Below the pieces are notes generated by a model. It did not search any database, was not told the DNA's origin, and saw only the letters and a list, made by a program, of their open reading frames with translations. From Streptomyces sp. WAC05374 (GTDB lineage: Bacteria > Actinomycetota > Actinomycetes > Streptomycetales > Streptomycetaceae): a stretch of DNA of 64,000 nucleotides. Positions 36,701-45,819 of the stretch are shown in pieces. Location of the stretch: positions 1 to 64,000 of the forward strand of contig NZ_SMNQ01000004.1 in assembly GCF_004353505.1 (NCBI RefSeq), given 5' to 3'. The translations under genes and the position numbers were made by a program. The stretch's first letter is position 1, and each line of letters starts with the position of its first letter.

Positions 36701-37276
36701 TCAGAGCCGGCGGCTGTCCTCCCGCAGATGGATCTGCTCCACCAGCTCGGCGGCGAGGGACTTGATCGTCTCCAGCCCGGGCCGCCCCCAGGGCCGGGGC
36801 TCGGTGTCGACGACGCAGATCGTGCCGAGTGCCGTTCCCGTACGGTCGATCAGGGGCGCGCCCAGATAGGACCGGATGCCGATCTCGTCCACCACCGGGT
36901 TCCCGGCGAACCGCGGATAGTCGCAGACGTCCTCCAGCACCAGCGCCTTGCGCCGTACCACCACGTGCGGGCAGTAGCCGTGGTCGCGTGCCATGTACCG
37001 GCTGACGCCGCCGCCCGCGGCCGCCGTGGCGTTGAGCTGCTCGGCGCTCTGGGTGCCGTTCGGGGTGTGCAGGCCCGCGAAGAACTGCTGGTTCTCGTCG
37101 ATGAAGTTGACCATCGAGTACGGTGCGCCGGTCACCTGCGCGAGCTTGTCCGCGAACGCGTCGAAGTCGGGGTCCGGCCGCTCCCCGATGCCGAGCTGGC
37201 GCAGCCGCTGGACGCGCAGCGGGGCCTCCCGGTCGACAGGGGTCAGCAGCAGGTGGCCGGTCGGGTCATACGTCAT
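36701..37276 (-). CDS. GAF domain protein of the conservon
   Basis: 191 residues from the ATG at 37276, which overlaps the stop of the G-protein gene (ATGA). FADKLAQVTGAPYSMVNFID, NQQFFAGLHTP and GIRSYLGAPLIDRTGTALGT with ICVVDTEPRPW form one GAF domain of the redox/ligand-sensing type. Cys in HGYCPHVVVRR is a possible redox or ligand residue. As the last gene of the conservon it may give the G-protein system a small-molecule or redox output or input; in other conservons this place is often taken by a cytochrome P450. Confidence 0.85.
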   Translation of the reverse strand: MTYDPTGHLLLTPVDREAPLRVQRLRQLGIGERPDPDFDAFADKLAQVTGAPYSMVNFIDENQQFFAGLHTPNGTQSAEQLNATAAAGGGVSRYMARDHGYCPHVVVRRKALVLEDVCDYPRFAGNPVVDEIGIRSYLGAPLIDRTGTALGTICVVDTEPRPWGRPGLETIKSLAAELVEQIHLREDSRRL

Positions 37277-37911
37277 GTCGGTGCTCCGTAGCTCGGCGCC
37301 GGTGCCGGGGCCGGGTTGGTGTCCAGCAGGTGCTGGACGAGGGTGACCAGGGTCTGGATCCCGGAGCTCGCGATCCGGGCGTCGCACAGGACGACCGGCA
37401 CCTCCGGCTTGAGGTCGATCGCCGCCCGTACCTCCTCCGGTTCGTAGCGGTAGCAGCCGTCGAACTCGTTCACGGCCACCAGGAACCGGATGCCGCGCCG
37501 TTCGAAGAAGTCCACCGCCGAGAAGGACGCCTGGAGGCGCCGGGTGTCGGCGAGGACGACCGCCCCGAGTGCTCCCTCGGACAGCTCGTCCCACATGAAC
37601 CAGAAGCGTTCCTGGCCGGGCGTGCCGAAGAGGTAGAGCACGTGCCGGTCGTCGAGGGTGATGCGGCCGAAGTCCATGGCGACCGTGGTGGTCGTCTTGC
37701 GTTCCACGCCCTCGAGGCTGTCGGTCGCGGCGCTCACGGTGGTGAGCAGTTCCTCCGTGCTCAGCGGTTCGATCTCGCTGACCGCGCCCACGAACGTCGT
37801 CTTGCCGACCCCGAACCCGCCCGCGACGAGGATCTTCAGGGCGGTGGGGAACACGTCACCGGCCCCCGGTCGGTCCACGGGTCGGTCCTCAGAGCCGTCG
37901 TCGTAGGCCAT
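37273..37911 (-). CDS. cvnD: CvnD-type small GTPase
   Basis: 212 residues. KILVAGGFGVGKTTFVGAVS is the P-loop (G-x-x-x-x-G-K-T), LYLFGTPGQERFWFMW the switch region (D/T-x-x-G-x) and VAVNEFDG the N-x-x-D-like base-recognition motif. This is the Ras-like ATP/GTP-binding protein of Streptomyces conservons, related to MglA. It overlaps CvnC by 23 bases and the GAF gene by four, so the whole set is one translationally coupled operon. Confidence 0.92.
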   Translation of the reverse strand: MAYDDGSEDRPVDRPGAGDVFPTALKILVAGGFGVGKTTFVGAVSEIEPLSTEELLTTVSAATDSLEGVERKTTTTVAMDFGRITLDDRHVLYLFGTPGQERFWFMWDELSEGALGAVVLADTRRLQASFSAVDFFERRGIRFLVAVNEFDGCYRYEPEEVRAAIDLKPEVPVVLCDARIASSGIQTLVTLVQHLLDTNPAPAPAPSYGAPT

Positions 37912-38260
37912 CGAGCACTGCCTCCAGCAAGGAACGGTCGGTGGGGGTGTCGTGGAAGCGGGGCGCCCGCGCGGTCAGCGCCCCGCAGTCCACGAGGTCC
38001 GAGAGCAGCACTTTGGTGACCACGGCGGGCAGCCGTAAGTGCGCCGCGATCTCGGCCACCGAGGTCGGCCCGTCGCACAGTTGGAGGGCCGTCGCGTGCT
38101 CGGGGCCGAGGTGCGCCTGCGGCGCCGTCCCGGTGGCCATCACCAGGGAGAGCAGGTCCAGCGCCGCCGTCGGACGGGTGCGCCCGCCGCTCACCGTGTA
38201 CGGACGGATGAGCCGGCCGGCCGCGTCGTCGAGCCAGGGCCCGTCCTGTCGCCTCGGCAC
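37889..38260 (-). CDS. cvnC: CvnC-type DUF742 protein
   Basis: 123 residues. RLIRPYTVSGGRTRPTAALD and LPAVVTKVLLSDLVDCGALT are the DUF742 signature, a winged-helix-like fold. In conservons CvnC accompanies the GTPase and the roadblock protein. It starts three bases after the CvnB stop. Confidence 0.92.
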   Translation of the reverse strand: MPRRQDGPWLDDAAGRLIRPYTVSGGRTRPTAALDLLSLVMATGTAPQAHLGPEHATALQLCDGPTSVAEIAAHLRLPAVVTKVLLSDLVDCGALTARAPRFHDTPTDRSLLEAVLDGLRRRL

Positions 38261-38263
38261 GGC

Positions 38264-38698
38264 TCAGCGTCCCGTGCCGCCCGGCGCGGCCACCGCCTGT
38301 CTGGCCGGCGTGACCAGATACGGCCGCACGCTCTTGACCAGCATCGTCATCTCGTACCCGAGGACCGCCGCGTCCGTCTCCCGGCCGGCGAGCACCGCCA
38401 GGCAGGTGCCCGATCCGGCGGTGGAGACGAACAGCAGGGTGGAGTCGAGTTCGACGACCACCTGGCGGACCTCCCCGTCGTCGCCGAAGCGCGAACCGGC
38501 GCTGCGGCCGAGGGAGTACAGGCCCGAGGCCAGGGCGGCCATGTGGTCGGCGCTGTCGGCGTCGAGGCCGTGCACCGCCTTCACCAGGCCGTCCGAGGAG
38601 AGCAGAACCGCGCTGCGGGTGTAGGGCACCCGCTGGACCAGGCCGCTGAGCAGCCAGTCGAGATCCGAGGAATGGCCGGTCGGCACATCGCTCGCCAT
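38264..38698 (-). CDS. cvnB: CvnB-type roadblock/LC7 protein
   Basis: 144 residues. DLDWLLSGLVQRVPYTRSAV, LLSSDGLVKAVHGLD and the following MAALASGLYSLGRSAG are the roadblock/LC7 (MglB-like) fold, which in conservons is proposed to regulate the nucleotide cycle of CvnD. Separated by seven bases from CvnA. Confidence 0.93.
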   Translation of the reverse strand: MASDVPTGHSSDLDWLLSGLVQRVPYTRSAVLLSSDGLVKAVHGLDADSADHMAALASGLYSLGRSAGSRFGDDGEVRQVVVELDSTLLFVSTAGSGTCLAVLAGRETDAAVLGYEMTMLVKSVRPYLVTPARQAVAAPGGTGR

Positions 38699-38705
38699 GG
38701 TGCAT

Positions 38706-40529
38706 CTACTCCTTGTGCGCTTCGTCGGGTCGGTGCGGTTCCAGGTGGTGCGGATGTCCCGGGTGCGGGTGGTCGGGGTGGTGCGGCCCCCGCGAGGCCG
38801 GGGGCATGGACTCGGCCAGGCCGATACCGCGCCGGAAGGCCGCCATCAGGCCCGGGTCGTGCAGGGCGTCGTCGTCCTTGCGCGGGGCGGGTGCGTCCCT
38901 GAGCTGCGGAACGAGGTGCTCCTGGGCGCGGCGTTTGGGCAACTGGGGGCGGCCCGGGGTTCCCTGCGTGCCGGACGCGGGGTTCGGCCGGTCGGGCCGT
39001 TCACCGCGTACGGGAAGGGGCGCGCTGCCACCGTGCTGGTGCGGGAGCACCGGCGGGGCGGTGGCCGCGTGGACCGGCTTGCGGTGCACGGGCTCGGGGG
39101 CCGTGACCTCTGCGGGGACCCCCGGCTCGCCGGCCCGGTGTGCCGCCTCGTGGGCGGGGGCGGGGGCGGGAATGGGGGGGGGGGTGGGGGTGGCGCCGTG
39201 GGCGGGCTCGCGGGCGAGTTCGTGGGCGAGTTCGTGGGCGGCGTCGTGACCCGTCCGGAGCCCGGCCTGGCGTTCGGCCGGGGTGAGCCCGTCGGGGTCG
39301 GCGCCGAGCAGGCCCTGGGGAAGGACCAGCACGGCCTGGACGCCGCCGTAGATGTTGGACTGGAGGCGTACGGCGATGCCGTGCCGGCGGGCGAGCGCCG
39401 AGACGACGAACAGTCCGATGCGGCCGTCCTGGAGCAGGTGCGCCACGTTCACCTGGTCGGGGTCGGTGAGCAGGGCGTTCATCTTGTTCTGCTCGGTGAC
39501 GGACATGCCCAGGCCCCGGTCCTCGACCTCGACGGCGAGCCCGGCCGTGACGTACTGGGCCCGCAGCAGCACCGGGGTGTGCGGCGCGGAGAACAGCGTC
39601 GCGTTCTCGACGAGTTCGGCGAGGAGGTGGATGACGTCGGCGACCGCGTGGCCGCGCAGGGTGCCGTCGATCGGCGGCACCAGCTTGACCCGCGGGTAGT
39701 GCTCGACCTCCGCGATGGAGGAGCGCAGGACCTCCGTCATGGTGACCGGGTTGGACCACTGGCGGCGCGAGATGGCCCCGCCCAGGACGGCCAGGTTCTC
39801 GGCGTGCCGGCGGATGCGGGTGGCCAGGTGGTCGATGTGGAACAGGCCCTTGAGCAGCTCCGGGTCCTCGACCTCGTTCTCCAGCTCGTCGAGCAACTGG
39901 ATCTCGCGGTGGACGAGGGACTGCAGGCGACGGGCGAGGTTGACGAAGACCTCGACCTTCTGTTCGTTTCCGACGCTGCTGGACAGCCGCGACGCCTGGA
40001 CGACGGTGGCGACCGCCACCTCGTGGGCCCGGCCCAGCTCCTCCGTCAGCAGGGCGAACTCGTCACCGCCCAGGGACGGCAGCGGCGCGCCCTGGCGGGC
40101 GGGCGGGCGTTCCCCGCGGCGGAGCTGCTCGACCAGGGCGCGCAGTTCGTTCTGGCCGCGCGCGCTGCGCCGCCGCAGGTCCTCGCACCGGTCGAGTACG
40201 GCCGTGGCGGCACGGTTCGCGCCCAGCGCGGCCGCCGTGACGGCGGCGACGGCGAGCGCGGTGGAGGCGGTGAGCGCGGCCCACAGGGCGGGCGACGGAC
40301 GGGCACCGGTGGAGCGGATCGTGAAGAGCACGGCGGCCGTCCCGCCGAGAGCGACGACGACGGCGGGCAGTACGGCCGCGCGCAGGAGTTGGGGTCGTAT
40401 GCGGACTTCGGCAGAGGGCGACGACGAGCGCGACCTCTTGGTGTGCGTCAGGGAACGGGCGCCTGGCCGGCCGTGCCGCCCGCCTTCACGGCGGTCCGGC
40501 CGCGCGGCGGGTGCGCGAAGTTGAGACAT
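38706..40529 (-). CDS. cvnA: CvnA-type sensor histidine kinase-like protein
   Basis: 607 residues; the ATG at 40529 has AAGGA upstream. Two membrane helices (about 50-105: LLRAAVLPAVVVALGGTAAV and LWAALTASTALAVAAVTAAA) are followed by a helical linker and a GHKL ATPase domain with ELVENATLFSAPHTPV (N box), VEDRGLGMS (G1) and GRIGLFVVSALARRHG (G2). The H box normally phosphorylated is not obvious, as in other conservon kinases. The last ~150 residues are a Pro/His/Ala-rich tail with a run of PTPPPIPAPAPAH and a His-rich end. It heads the operon cvnA-B-C-D-GAF and is predicted to receive the signal at the membrane. Confidence 0.9.
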   Translation of the reverse strand: MSQLRAPAARPDRREGGRHGRPGARSLTHTKRSRSSSPSAEVRIRPQLLRAAVLPAVVVALGGTAAVLFTIRSTGARPSPALWAALTASTALAVAAVTAAALGANRAATAVLDRCEDLRRRSARGQNELRALVEQLRRGERPPARQGAPLPSLGGDEFALLTEELGRAHEVAVATVVQASRLSSSVGNEQKVEVFVNLARRLQSLVHREIQLLDELENEVEDPELLKGLFHIDHLATRIRRHAENLAVLGGAISRRQWSNPVTMTEVLRSSIAEVEHYPRVKLVPPIDGTLRGHAVADVIHLLAELVENATLFSAPHTPVLLRAQYVTAGLAVEVEDRGLGMSVTEQNKMNALLTDPDQVNVAHLLQDGRIGLFVVSALARRHGIAVRLQSNIYGGVQAVLVLPQGLLGADPDGLTPAERQAGLRTGHDAAHELAHELAREPAHGATPTPPPIPAPAPAHEAAHRAGEPGVPAEVTAPEPVHRKPVHAATAPPVLPHQHGGSAPLPVRGERPDRPNPASGTQGTPGRPQLPKRRAQEHLVPQLRDAPAPRKDDDALHDPGLMAAFRRGIGLAESMPPASRGPHHPDHPHPGHPHHLEPHRPDEAHKE

Positions 40530-41128
40530 CAGCGTCCTTGGTACGTGGGGCCCCAGGAACAGGATTCGGCGTACTAAACGGATGGTCTGCTTCGGCGTCA
40601 CGGTGGGCGCGTCATGTGTCGAATTGAGCCCGCCGTTGATCACCGGCAACACACGGTAGTCGTCAACGCGGCAAGTGCGGTGCGCAGTTGACAAACTTGC
40701 CCGCCGAGCGTCCTGCTCTGGTATGAGGCCTCGCACGGCCGCCCGATATCCCGCCCTGGCCGACACGCCGCGCCCCGTGGCCGGGCCCGGTGTGCGGCGC
40801 CGGGCCCGGCGCCCCGGCTCCGGACCGTGCGCTCGCCCCCGCCACCCCCGCCGCGCCCGGCGCCAGGGCGGCCGGTGCCCCCCGCCCGCGGTCACCGCGT
40901 GTGCCGGGGGCTCGTCACCGTACGGTCGCGGACGATGTCCTGGACACGGTCCTTGACAACCGCCCGCGTCACCCGTCCGGCCCAGGCGGCGACACCCCCG
41001 TGCCCGCCGCCGCACGGACCAGGGCCGCGTGCAGTGCGGGCACATGACCGTACGAGCTGTGAATAGGGACATGGATTCGAAGGGGACACCGACGTGACGC
41101 CCGGCGGGCGTCACCGGTTGAACCGGGC
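40530..41128. other. Divergent promoter region of the conservon and a small secreted protein
   Basis: About 600 bases. The half near the conservon is less GC-rich and contains GTTGACAAACTTG around 40686, a plausible promoter element; the half near 41128 is GC-rich without coding character. No further feature is recognised. Confidence 0.4.
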
Positions 41129-41311
41129 ATGAAGAAGCGCAGCATGCTCGCCGTCGCGTCCCTCGTCGCCGGTACGGCGATCGCCGCCCTGAGCCCCGCC
41201 CCGCCCGCGGCACAGGCGGCCACCCCCGACGGTACGTCGAGCAGCGCGGACGTGACGGACTCCGCGGAGACCCTGGAGTCCGGGGGCGGGGAAGCCGCCG
41301 CGGACGCGTAG
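41129..41311 (+). CDS. Small secreted protein of unknown function
   Basis: 60 residues. MKKRSMLAVASLVAGTAIAA with AAQAA at about 27-31 is a strong signal peptide; the mature part of ~30 residues is Ser/Asp/Glu/Gly-rich and acidic. Ribosome binding site weak. Similar short acidic exported peptides are frequent in Streptomyces and of unknown role. Confidence 0.55.
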   Translation: MKKRSMLAVASLVAGTAIAALSPAPPAAQAATPDGTSSSADVTDSAETLESGGGEAAADA

Positions 41312-41430
41312 GCGGAGCCCCCGCCCCGCCCCCTCGCGCCGCGTGTTCTGGACGGTTGGGGGCTCGGGCCGGCATCGGCGATCAGCACCTGGCAGCCGGG
41401 ATTGTCAGTGCCGGCTGGCAGCATGACTGC

Positions 41431-42081
41431 ATGAGCCACAACATCGCCTACGCCACGGCCGACAAGGCCGACGTCCTGGCCTACCTGGGCGCCAAAGGCG
41501 ACCTGACGGAAAACCAGCAGCGTCGCCTCGACGGCATGCGCCGGAACGCCCAGGTCCATCAGGACCGACTCGACCGTGAGGGCATCGACTGGGGCCTGTC
41601 CGTGCCCGACGCCCTCGACCACCTCATCGAGGGGCGCGCGGACGCGGACTCCGGCTGCGCGGGCAACGCGTACCACACGGCACTGCAGATCATCATCGAC
41701 TACAACGCGTCCGACCCCGGCCACCTGGGCACCTACTCCATGCCCAGCACGTTCTTCGGCCTGGTCGACGAGGAGATGCGCCGCCTGGGCGTGCCCGCCG
41801 ACCTCCTGCCCCACGGGTACCTGTACGGCGGGCTGCCCGACGACTTCCCCGACATACCGTGGGCGATGGACGGCTATCCGGCCATCGGCCACCTGCCGCT
41901 GGCCAAGGCCAAGCCGGCCGCCGACGCCTACCGCGCCGTGCTGGACCGCATGGACGAGAACCTCCGGTACGACGTCCGGGAGCTGATCGACAAGCTCGAC
42001 GCGGAACACGAATCGTGGGAGTACGCCACGGAGAAGCTCGACTGGTACACCCAGGACACCCTCTTCTTCAAGCTCACCTGA
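41431..42081 (+). CDS. Hypothetical protein (possibly DUF7691-like)
   Basis: 216 residues from the ATG at 41431. No signal peptide or membrane segment; acidic, cytosolic, with a C-terminal Trp/Tyr-rich end (WEYATEKLDWYTQDTLFF). The head (AYATADKADVLAYLGAKGD) and the middle (NAYHTALQIIIDYNASDP) resemble a group of Streptomyces proteins of similar length annotated only as a domain of unknown function, but I cannot confirm the family from memory alone. Stand-alone gene. Confidence 0.65.
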   Translation: MSHNIAYATADKADVLAYLGAKGDLTENQQRRLDGMRRNAQVHQDRLDREGIDWGLSVPDALDHLIEGRADADSGCAGNAYHTALQIIIDYNASDPGHLGTYSMPSTFFGLVDEEMRRLGVPADLLPHGYLYGGLPDDFPDIPWAMDGYPAIGHLPLAKAKPAADAYRAVLDRMDENLRYDVRELIDKLDAEHESWEYATEKLDWYTQDTLFFKLT

Positions 42082-42255
42082 GCGGCGGGGCGCGTCGGGA
42101 ACCAGCCGATCGAGCCATCCTTGCCCGCTGGGTGCGGAGATGTCGCGTGTACGGCTCACTGGCGCCCCGTGTGCGGAATCATGGGCTCCGTGTCGGTTTC
42201 GCCAGTCCGGGCGGCCACGACCGGGCGGAGCCGGCTTCCTTGAGCGGGAGGACTG

Positions 42256-45200
42256 TTGAACCCCAGCGGGACGGGCCAGGCACGCGGTACGGCCACCGGA
42301 GCGACGGACGGGGCGGACGGGGTGGGCACGGTGGACGCGGCGGATGTGGCTGTTCCGGCGGACGGGGCGGGCGCGGCAGACACGGCGGACGGGGTTGATC
42401 CGGCCGATGCGGTGGTTCCGGCAGACGGGGCGGACGTGGTGGCTCCGGCAGACGGGGCGGGCGCCACGGGCACGGCCGGTACGGAAGGGCCGGCGGACCG
42501 GTCGGCAGCCCTGCCGGCGCTCTCCCGTCGCCGGTTCCTCGCGGGCGCCGGCACCGCCGCCGGAACCGCGTTGCTGTCCCCGGCGGCGGCCGCCACCGCC
42601 GCGGCCCGGGACCAGGTCGTCTCCCTGCGCTTCACGGCGGCCACCAACGGGGCGGCCGACATCGCGCCGTCCGGTGACCGGCTGATCGCCGAAGTGCAGC
42701 ACGTCCTGTGGTCGTTGCCGCGCACCGGCGGCACCGCCGTACCGCTCACCCCGGCCGCGCTGGAACCCAGCCGTCCGGTCCACTCCCCCGACGGGTCCCT
42801 GATCGCCTTCTGCGCGTACCGGGACGGGGTGTTCCACGTGTGGACCATGCGGCCCGACGGCTCGGAGATCCGCAGGCGCACCGACGGGCCGTGGGACGAC
42901 CGGGGCCCCGCCTGGTCCCCCGACGGGACCCGGATCGCCTTCGCCTCCGAGCGCGGCGGCGACCCCGTGACCGGCGCCCCGTACCGCATTTGGGTGCTCG
43001 ACCTGCGGACCGGGCGGCTCACCGCCGTCAGCGGTCTGCCGGGGCAGGCCGGTCCGCTCCAGGACGGCCGCTGGGAGGACTTCGACCCGGTGTGGACGCC
43101 GGACGGTGCGCGCATCCTGTGCGTACGGGCGGCCGTGGTGACCACCGCGTCGGGGACGTCGTTGGAGGCCCGTACCGTCGTCTCGCTGCCGGCCGACGGC
43201 GGCGGGGGGCCGGTGACCGTCGTGCACACCGAGAGCACGGCCGCCCAGGTCCTGACCCCCGCCCTGTCCCCGGACGGGAAACGGCTCGCCCACCTGCGCA
43301 CCACGCCCGCGCCCCACGGCTCGTGCACGCTCGTGGTGGACGGCGAGCCGGTGGCCGTCCCCGGGGACGTCGCACCGGTGCCACCGCGGTGGACCGCCGG
43401 GGGCGAGCTGCTGCTCACCGTGGACGGCCGGTTCTGCCTCGTGCGCCCCGAGGCACCACGGGCCCTGGAGCCGATTCCCTTCCGGGCCACGCTGCCGGTC
43501 CACCGGCCGCGCTACCGGGCCAAGACGCACTCCTTCGAGGGCGGCCGCACGCGCCCGGTGCGCGGCATCCACCTGCCCGCGCTGGCACCCGACGGACGCC
43601 GGATCGCCTTCGCCGCGCTGAACTCGCTGTGGCTGGCCGGCACGGCGGGCGGCCGTCCACCGCGCCGGCTGGTGCGCGCGGACACCACGAGCTACCTGCT
43701 CGGACCGGCGTGGGCGCCCGACGGCGAGTCCCTGGTGTACGCCGACGACAGCGACGGCCTGCTGGCGGTGTACCGGCACGACCTCGCCACGGGTGCGCGC
43801 ACGGCACTGGCCACCGGCGGGCGGGTCCACCCGGCGCTCTCCCCCGACGGCGGCCGGCTGGCGTGCCTCGACCTGACCGGCCGCCTCGTCGTCATGGACC
43901 TGGCCACCGGCACGGAACGGGTGCTGGCCGCGCCCCTGGGCGGCGGCGGCCTGCCCGGGAGGCCCAGTTGGTCACCGGACGGCCGGTTCCTCGCGCTGTG
44001 CGACCGCAACCGGCTGAACATGCGCTTCCGCGAGGGGTACAACCTCATCCGGGTGGTGGACACCGCGACCGGTGCCGCCCGGTTGCACGCCGTCGCGCCG
44101 CACACCTCGATCTCCGACCGTTACGGCTCCGGTCCCGTCTGGTCGCCCGACGGCCGCTGGATGGCCGTGATCGTCGAGTCCGCCCTGTGCCTGCTGCCGG
44201 TGACGGCGGACGGCCGGCCGGCGGGGCCCCTGCGCACCCTCTCCTCCGAACCGGCCGACCACCCCTCCTGGTCCGCCGACTCCCGGACCCTCCTCCACCT
44301 CTCAGGCACCCGGCTGCGGCTGACGGACATCGACGGCGGCGAGCCGCGCACCGTGCGCGTGCCGCTGGACTACCGGCGGCCCGCCCCGGCCGACACCGTC
44401 GTGCGCGCCGGCCGGCTCTGGGACGGCACGGGCGGCGACTCGTCGGTGCGCGAGGACGTCGACGTCGTCGTACGCGCGGGGCGTGTCGCCGCCGTGGAGC
44501 CGCACCGGCCGCCGCGCGCCAGGCCCGCGGCGCGGCGGGTCGACGCCTCGGACCACACCGTGCTCCCCGGGCTGTGGGACGCGCACAGCCACCCCTGGCC
44601 GTACACCTATGGCGGGCGGCAGACCGCCTGCCAGCTCGCGTACGGCATGACGACCGCCGTGTCGCTCGGTGGGTTCGCCCATGAGCAGGCCCGTATCCGG
44701 GAGGCGGTCGAGGCCGGGCAGATGGCCGGTCCCCGGCTGCTGAGCTGCGGCGAGCTGCTGGACGGCTCCCGGGTCGCGTACAGCATGGGCAGGGCGCACC
44801 GTACGCGGGAGGGGCTGCGCCGGTCGCTGGAGCGGGGTGTGGCGCTGGACTGGGACGTGGTCAAGACGTATGTGCGGGCGCCGGGCTGGGTGATGGAGGA
44901 GGCGGCGCGGTTCGCCCACGAGCGGCTCGGGGTGCGCGTGGGCAGTCACTTCTGCTCGCCCGGAGTGCAGACGGGCCAGGACTTGACGAGCCACCTCCAG
45001 GCGACGCAGCGCGGTGAGGCCGGTCACGCGGTGACCGCCGCCGGCCGGGCGTACCAGGACGTGAGCGAGCTGTACAGCGCGCGGGGCGCCGGCTTCACCC
45101 TGATCGCGACACCGTTCACGGCGCGTGTGCTGGCGGGCGCCGACCCGGCGCTCGCGGAGGACGAGCGGGTCACCGCCCTCATGCCGCCCTGGGACGCCGC

Positions 45201-45717
45201 GCTCGTCCGGCAGATGGCCGCCCAGCCGCCGAGCGAGGCGCAACTGGACACGCTGCGCACGGAGATCGAGGTGTACCGGCGGGTGCTCGCGGCCGGGGGC
45301 CTGGTGGCGCTCGGCACCGACGCGCCCATCGTCCCGGTGGGCCTGTCCCTGCACCTGAACCTGCGGGCGCTGCACCTGGGCGGCCTCTCGCCCGCCGAGG
45401 CCCTGCGGACGGCGACCCTGCTGCCGGCGCGGGCGTTCGCCCTGGACCGGGACCTGGGCACGGTGGAGGTGGGCAAGGTCGCGGACCTGACGGTGGTGGA
45501 CGGCGATCCGTTCCGGGACTTCGCCACACTGGTGCGCACGGTCTCGGTGCTCAAGGGCGGCGTACCGCACGAGAGGGCCGCCCTCGTCGGGGCGTTCCGC
45601 TCCCCGGGCGCCCGGCGGGCCCAGGAGGAGCCCCGGCTGGGCGCACGGGACTGGCTGGAGGTGGGCTGCGTGATGCGACGGGACGGCTGCTGTTCACCGG
45701 ACACGGCGCACGGCTGA
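42256..45717 (+). CDS. Tat-exported TolB-like beta-propeller / amidohydrolase fusion
   Basis: 1153 residues from a TTG with GGGAGGA three bases upstream. Residues 1-88 are a low-complexity Ala/Gly/Asp/Val stretch of degenerate (A-D-G-A/V-D) repeats, followed by the twin-arginine signal LSRRRFLAGAGTAAGTALLS. Residues about 120-700 contain WD40/TolB-like blades (WSPDGTRIAFASE, WAPDGESLVYADD, WSPDGRFLALCD, WSPDGRWMAVI). The C-terminal ~430 residues are an amidohydrolase with metal ligands in LPGLWDAHSHPW (H-x-H), a Lys in VVKTYVRAPG, His in VGSHFCSPG and GEAGHAVT, and Asp in LGTDAPIVP. Such fusions hydrolyse imidazolidine-like or peptide substrates outside the cell; the true substrate is unknown. 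Confidence 0.85.
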   Translation: MNPSGTGQARGTATGATDGADGVGTVDAADVAVPADGAGAADTADGVDPADAVVPADGADVVAPADGAGATGTAGTEGPADRSAALPALSRRRFLAGAGTAAGTALLSPAAAATAAARDQVVSLRFTAATNGAADIAPSGDRLIAEVQHVLWSLPRTGGTAVPLTPAALEPSRPVHSPDGSLIAFCAYRDGVFHVWTMRPDGSEIRRRTDGPWDDRGPAWSPDGTRIAFASERGGDPVTGAPYRIWVLDLRTGRLTAVSGLPGQAGPLQDGRWEDFDPVWTPDGARILCVRAAVVTTASGTSLEARTVVSLPADGGGGPVTVVHTESTAAQVLTPALSPDGKRLAHLRTTPAPHGSCTLVVDGEPVAVPGDVAPVPPRWTAGGELLLTVDGRFCLVRPEAPRALEPIPFRATLPVHRPRYRAKTHSFEGGRTRPVRGIHLPALAPDGRRIAFAALNSLWLAGTAGGRPPRRLVRADTTSYLLGPAWAPDGESLVYADDSDGLLAVYRHDLATGARTALATGGRVHPALSPDGGRLACLDLTGRLVVMDLATGTERVLAAPLGGGGLPGRPSWSPDGRFLALCDRNRLNMRFREGYNLIRVVDTATGAARLHAVAPHTSISDRYGSGPVWSPDGRWMAVIVESALCLLPVTADGRPAGPLRTLSSEPADHPSWSADSRTLLHLSGTRLRLTDIDGGEPRTVRVPLDYRRPAPADTVVRAGRLWDGTGGDSSVREDVDVVVRAGRVAAVEPHRPPRARPAARRVDASDHTVLPGLWDAHSHPWPYTYGGRQTACQLAYGMTTAVSLGGFAHEQARIREAVEAGQMAGPRLLSCGELLDGSRVAYSMGRAHRTREGLRRSLERGVALDWDVVKTYVRAPGWVMEEAARFAHERLGVRVGSHFCSPGVQTGQDLTSHLQATQRGEAGHAVTAAGRAYQDVSELYSARGAGFTLIATPFTARVLAGADPALAEDERVTALMPPWDAALVRQMAAQPPSEAQLDTLRTEIEVYRRVLAAGGLVALGTDAPIVPVGLSLHLNLRALHLGGLSPAEALRTATLLPARAFALDRDLGTVEVGKVADLTVVDGDPFRDFATLVRTVSVLKGGVPHERAALVGAFRSPGARRAQEEPRLGARDWLEVGCVMRRDGCCSPDTAHG

Positions 45718-45819
45718 CGGGCGGTCGGGGCGCGGGGGTGTACGTGGGCGGGTTCCGGGCCGCCCCGGCGACAAGTGCCCGCACGTCCCGGAACGGGTAA
45801 CCGCCAGAGGGTCCCCGGT

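Noticed and set aside
45749..45803. GTTCCGGG/CCCGGAAC inverted repeat after the amidohydrolase gene as terminator
   Set aside because: The loop is too long for a convincing terminator and no T run is present.
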